A stretch of 64,000 bases of DNA from positions 1 through 64,000 of the forward strand of contig JAKVBD010000008.1 in NCBI GenBank assembly GCA_022446985.1, given 5' to 3'. The notes below the pieces were generated by a model. That model did no database searches and was not told the DNA's origin. It saw only the letters and a list, made by a program, of their open reading frames with translations. The stretch's first letter is position 1. Each line of letters opens with the position of its first letter. The translations under genes and the position numbers were made by a program. The stretch comes from Lentisphaerales bacterium (GTDB lineage: Bacteria > Verrucomicrobiota > Lentisphaeria > Lentisphaerales > Lentisphaeraceae). Positions 61,406 to 64,000 of the stretch are shown here, piece by piece.

Positions 61406-61625
61406 TTTGACTCCTTTATATTTTGGTGAAGGTAAGTACTTTGTTCATTTCGTGAATTGGATGTATTGCGCTTCTTTTCTCAAAAATTATAAAGTTTATC
61501 TTTCTAACTATCAATTCTTTAAAGTCATTAGACTGTGGTCAACCTCTTCAAAAATTTATAAAATTTCGTTGTCACTTCCCATAATTTTATCCGTATTAAC
61601 ATACAGTTCTAATTGGAGACGTGTT

Positions 61626-63134
61626 ATGAAAAATGTTTTGTGGACAATATTTTTTGTCTTAACTCTTGGTCTAACTGCAGCAGAGAAACCAAATATTATC
61701 TGGATCTTTTCAGATGACCATTCTTACCAGACTATCGGTGCATATGGCGGACGCCTGGCTCACCTGAATAACTCACCAAACATCGATAGCCTAGCGAAAG
61801 AAGGCATGATTTTTAACAGGTGTTATGTAGGTAACTCAATATGTGCTCCAGCAAGAGCGACTCTGCTGACTGGTAAACACAGTCACAAAAATGGCAAATT
61901 TACCAACCGTGATGCTTTCAATCACGACCAACAACAATTCCAGAAGATCCTCCAAAAATCAGGCTATCAAACCGCCATGATCGGTAAGATTCACTTGAAT
62001 GGTAAGATGCAGGGTTTCGACTACTGGGAAGTTCTTCCCGGGCAGGGGAAGTACTACGATCCAGATTTCATAACAGAGGAAGGAAAAACTTCATACAAAG
62101 GTTATGTCACCGATATTATCACTGATAAAGCTCTAGACTGGCTGCAAAATAAGCGTGACAAAAATAAACCGTTCATGTGCATGATTCACCAGAAAGCTCC
62201 ACACCGCAATTGGCAGCCGGCACAGCGACACATGGATCTCTATGAAGATATCGAAATTCCAGAACCGGACAACCTTTTCGACGACTACAGTAACCGTGCT
62301 ACACCAGCGGCTACCCAGGACATGTCTATCGAAAAAACGATGACTATGGCCAAAGACTTGAAGACTACTGAACAGGGAAATAACAAACGCAGCAAAGAAT
62401 TCTTTGCCAAGCCACTCAATGGTAGAGAGTTGGTTAAATGGAAATACCAGCAGTACCTCAAAGATTTCATGCGCTGCACAAAAGCTGTTGATGAGAATGT
62501 CGGCCGTGTTCTTGAGTATTTGAAAGAGTCCGGTTTAGAGAAAAACACCATCGTCATGTACTCTTCTGATCAAGGCTTCTATATGGGAGAACACGGTTGG
62601 TTTGACAAACGTATGATGTACGAAGAATCTTACAGAACGCCATTCTTGGTTAAATGGCCAGGAGCCATCAAACCTGGTTCAATAAATACTGATCTGGTTC
62701 AAAATATCGACTTTGCACCGACTTTTCTCGACATATGTGGAGTAGAGATCCCTGCAGACATGGATGGTAAATCTGTCGTACCTCTATTGAAAGGCGAAAA
62801 GCCAGAAGATTGGAGAACTCACCTTTACTATACTTACTACGAATACCCTGGGGCACACAGTGTTCGTCGCCATGAAGGAGTCAGTAACAAACGCTACAAG
62901 CTTATTCGTTACTACGGTAAAGACGTCGAAAATGGTGAAGAATGGGAGCTTTTCGACCTCAAAACTGACCCAAGTGAAATGAAAAGCCAATACAACAACC
63001 CTGAGTACGCTTCCATTGTCGCTGACCTAAAAAAAGAGCTCAGTAAGATGCATAAGAACTATAAAGTTCCAAGTACTGGTGTTGATAGCCTTTCACCTCA
63101 TGTAGAGCGCCCAAAAAAGAAGAAAAAGAAATAA
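61626..63134 (+). CDS. Sulfatase (heparan N-sulfatase/iduronate-2-sulfatase-like)
   Basis: A 502-residue secreted sulfatase: signal peptide MKNVLWTIFFVLTLGLTAAE, metal site IIWIFSDDHSYQTIGAYGG, formylglycine motif CAPARATLLTG (Cys73), KIHLNGKMQGFDYWEVLPGQG, HQKAPHRNWQP and MYSSDQGFYMGEHGWFDKRM. DDHSYQ and the 'DLKTDPSEMKSQYNNPEY' tail are typical of the sulfatases acting on sulfated glycans. ATG 61626 with GGAG upstream is chosen; the open frame extends further upstream but without homology. The C-terminus is lysine-rich. Confidence 0.94.
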   Translation: MKNVLWTIFFVLTLGLTAAEKPNIIWIFSDDHSYQTIGAYGGRLAHLNNSPNIDSLAKEGMIFNRCYVGNSICAPARATLLTGKHSHKNGKFTNRDAFNHDQQQFQKILQKSGYQTAMIGKIHLNGKMQGFDYWEVLPGQGKYYDPDFITEEGKTSYKGYVTDIITDKALDWLQNKRDKNKPFMCMIHQKAPHRNWQPAQRHMDLYEDIEIPEPDNLFDDYSNRATPAATQDMSIEKTMTMAKDLKTTEQGNNKRSKEFFAKPLNGRELVKWKYQQYLKDFMRCTKAVDENVGRVLEYLKESGLEKNTIVMYSSDQGFYMGEHGWFDKRMMYEESYRTPFLVKWPGAIKPGSINTDLVQNIDFAPTFLDICGVEIPADMDGKSVVPLLKGEKPEDWRTHLYYTYYEYPGAHSVRRHEGVSNKRYKLIRYYGKDVENGEEWELFDLKTDPSEMKSQYNNPEYASIVADLKKELSKMHKNYKVPSTGVDSLSPHVERPKKKKKK

Positions 63135-63159
63135 ATTTGATTCATTAACCAAGGTCCAT

Positions 63160-63187
63160 AGCCGCTCAATTTTGAGCGGCTTTTTTT
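63160..63187 (+). terminator. Intrinsic terminator after the sulfatase
   Basis: Perfect 10-bp stem AGCCGCTCAA / TTGAGCGGCT (63160-63169, 63172-63181) with a two-base loop, followed by a T-run. Confidence 0.85.
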
Positions 63188-63247
63188 GTATGGAATTAGA
63201 TTTTTTACAATCCAGATTTAAGCTGTATAAAACTTAAAAGGGCTGCA

Positions 63248-64000
63248 ATGAAAAAAATCTCCACACTTTTTATACTGTTTACCATATTTGTCGGCTATGC
63301 TGAACCACTTAAAATAAATTCTAGCTCAATTACTATCAGCCAGCCCCTCTCAGTTGAAGACGTCAATAAAATCAAGGCACATGAAGCATGGCCTTACCTC
63401 AACTTATATCTAGATAAAAATGCCGATGATTACACCTTTCAATCTTTAAAGAAAATCCCGGAGCTTATGAGACTAAGCATCTATAATGATAATCCTAGGA
63501 TCACATCACTTGAGCCCTTAAAATCATTCAAGGACTTAAGATCATTCCGGGTTGATGGCCTAAAAAAGCTTGATAAAAAACAACTGAGCTTAAAACCTCT
63601 TGCGAATTGCCAAAAGCTTGAAGAACTCGTAATAGAAGAAGTTCATTTCAAAGACTTTGACGCCCTTCATAAACTTAAAAAGCTTAAACAACTCACCATG
63701 GAATCAACCATGGCAAAATCATTAGATTTTTTTCAAAGCCTGAAAGATCTAGAAAAATTAAACTTAAGACAATATTATGAAAGAGACGAACAGTATTTAG
63801 ACAATAATATACTTACAACAGCCAAGTACCTGACATCTCTTAGAGAACTTAACCTTTCATATAACAAAAAGATCACAAATCTAAATTTCCTTTCTTCCCT
63901 CAAAAACCTGCAAGAACTTTATATTTATAGATGTGACAACTTAAAGGATATAAATGGCCTTGAACCTTTGCATTTCCTCAGACGGTTTGTGCTGGAAGAT
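63248..64000 (+). CDS. Secreted leucine-rich-repeat-like protein (runs off right edge)
   Basis: Open to the window end (251 codons). Signal peptide MKKISTLFILFTIFVGYA, then irregular leucine-rich repeats: LMRLSIYNDNPRITSLEPLK, LEKLNLRQYYE, LRELNLSYNKKITNLNFLSSL, LQELYIYRCDNLKDINGL. The LxxLxLxxN spacing and CDNLxDIxGL phrase resemble bacterial or internalin-like LRR proteins. Probably an envelope protein for protein contacts. The C-terminus and any anchor are outside the window. Confidence 0.8.
   Translation, partial: MKKISTLFILFTIFVGYAEPLKINSSSITISQPLSVEDVNKIKAHEAWPYLNLYLDKNADDYTFQSLKKIPELMRLSIYNDNPRITSLEPLKSFKDLRSFRVDGLKKLDKKQLSLKPLANCQKLEELVIEEVHFKDFDALHKLKKLKQLTMESTMAKSLDFFQSLKDLEKLNLRQYYERDEQYLDNNILTTAKYLTSLRELNLSYNKKITNLNFLSSLKNLQELYIYRCDNLKDINGLEPLHFLRRFVLED

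Noticed and set aside
61320-61625. 102-codon N-terminal extension of the plus-strand sulfatase
   Set aside because: It would overlap the divergent sulfatase and place the signal peptide internally; the ATG at 61626 has GGAG upstream and starts at the signal peptide.

Overview
The window reads as chromosome of a marine member of the PVC superphylum, most like Lentisphaera. This rests on gene content, not on a marker gene: three formylglycine-type sulfatases, secreted esterases and lactonase-type beta-propellers, a PEP-CTERM protein, a GldA/GldFG/DUF4340 ABC cluster, AT-rich intergenic DNA and short genes packed into operons. No rRNA, tRNA, CRISPR array, transposase or phage gene was seen.

Layout. 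1-3000 (minus): sulfatase end, small secreted protein and an ABC exporter. 3118-7350 (plus): glutathione/glutaredoxin/BolA operon (gshB, Grx, bolA, grxD), then hisI, a cyclic-nucleotide-binding protein, a phosphoesterase and a frameshifted ispE. 7420-11500: a secreted alpha/beta hydrolase, a K+ channel, a DUF454 protein and a TraB-family protein. 11683-17009 (plus): a TPR protein, then a CsoR-type repressor behind two G/C-tract palindromes, leading a tight operon of HupE/UreJ-like protein, half-size MFS protein, membrane protein and a radical SAM gene cut by one in-frame TAA. 17006-19380 (minus): a PadR / HAAS-like / large membrane protein operon. Its operator pair recurs in front of a gene 10 kb away (28298-29638).

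19545-36890 is carbohydrate-oriented: sugar dehydrogenase with cytochrome c domain, DUF6807 protein, three esterases, lactonases (one a decayed duplicate), an SASA-type esterase, KDPG aldolase, KDG kinase and a divergent LacI regulator with two operators. A 0.5 kb block of interspersed repeats separates the aldolase from the kinase. A decayed BLUF photoreceptor and a 58-residue membrane protein also lie here.

36887-41837 (minus) is a four-gene biosynthetic-looking operon: P450, unknown membrane protein, ketoacyl synthase III and flavin monooxygenase. 42-47 kb holds an SGNH hydrolase, an alpha/alpha-toroid-like membrane protein, an alkyltransferase-like repair protein and a squalene-cyclase-fold protein. 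47313-55565 holds priA, a methyltransferase and the Gld-type ABC system behind a leader with competing hairpins. The right end has a PEP-CTERM gene interrupted by TAA, a choice-of-anchor/phytase-like protein, two divergent sulfatases and a leucine-rich protein running off the edge.

A recurring theme is gene damage: ispE (-1 frameshift), radical SAM (one TAA), PEP-CTERM protein (one TAA), BLUF (two TAA) and a lactonase copy (several stops and a frameshift). Whether the single-lesion cases are real or sequence errors cannot be decided from the window.
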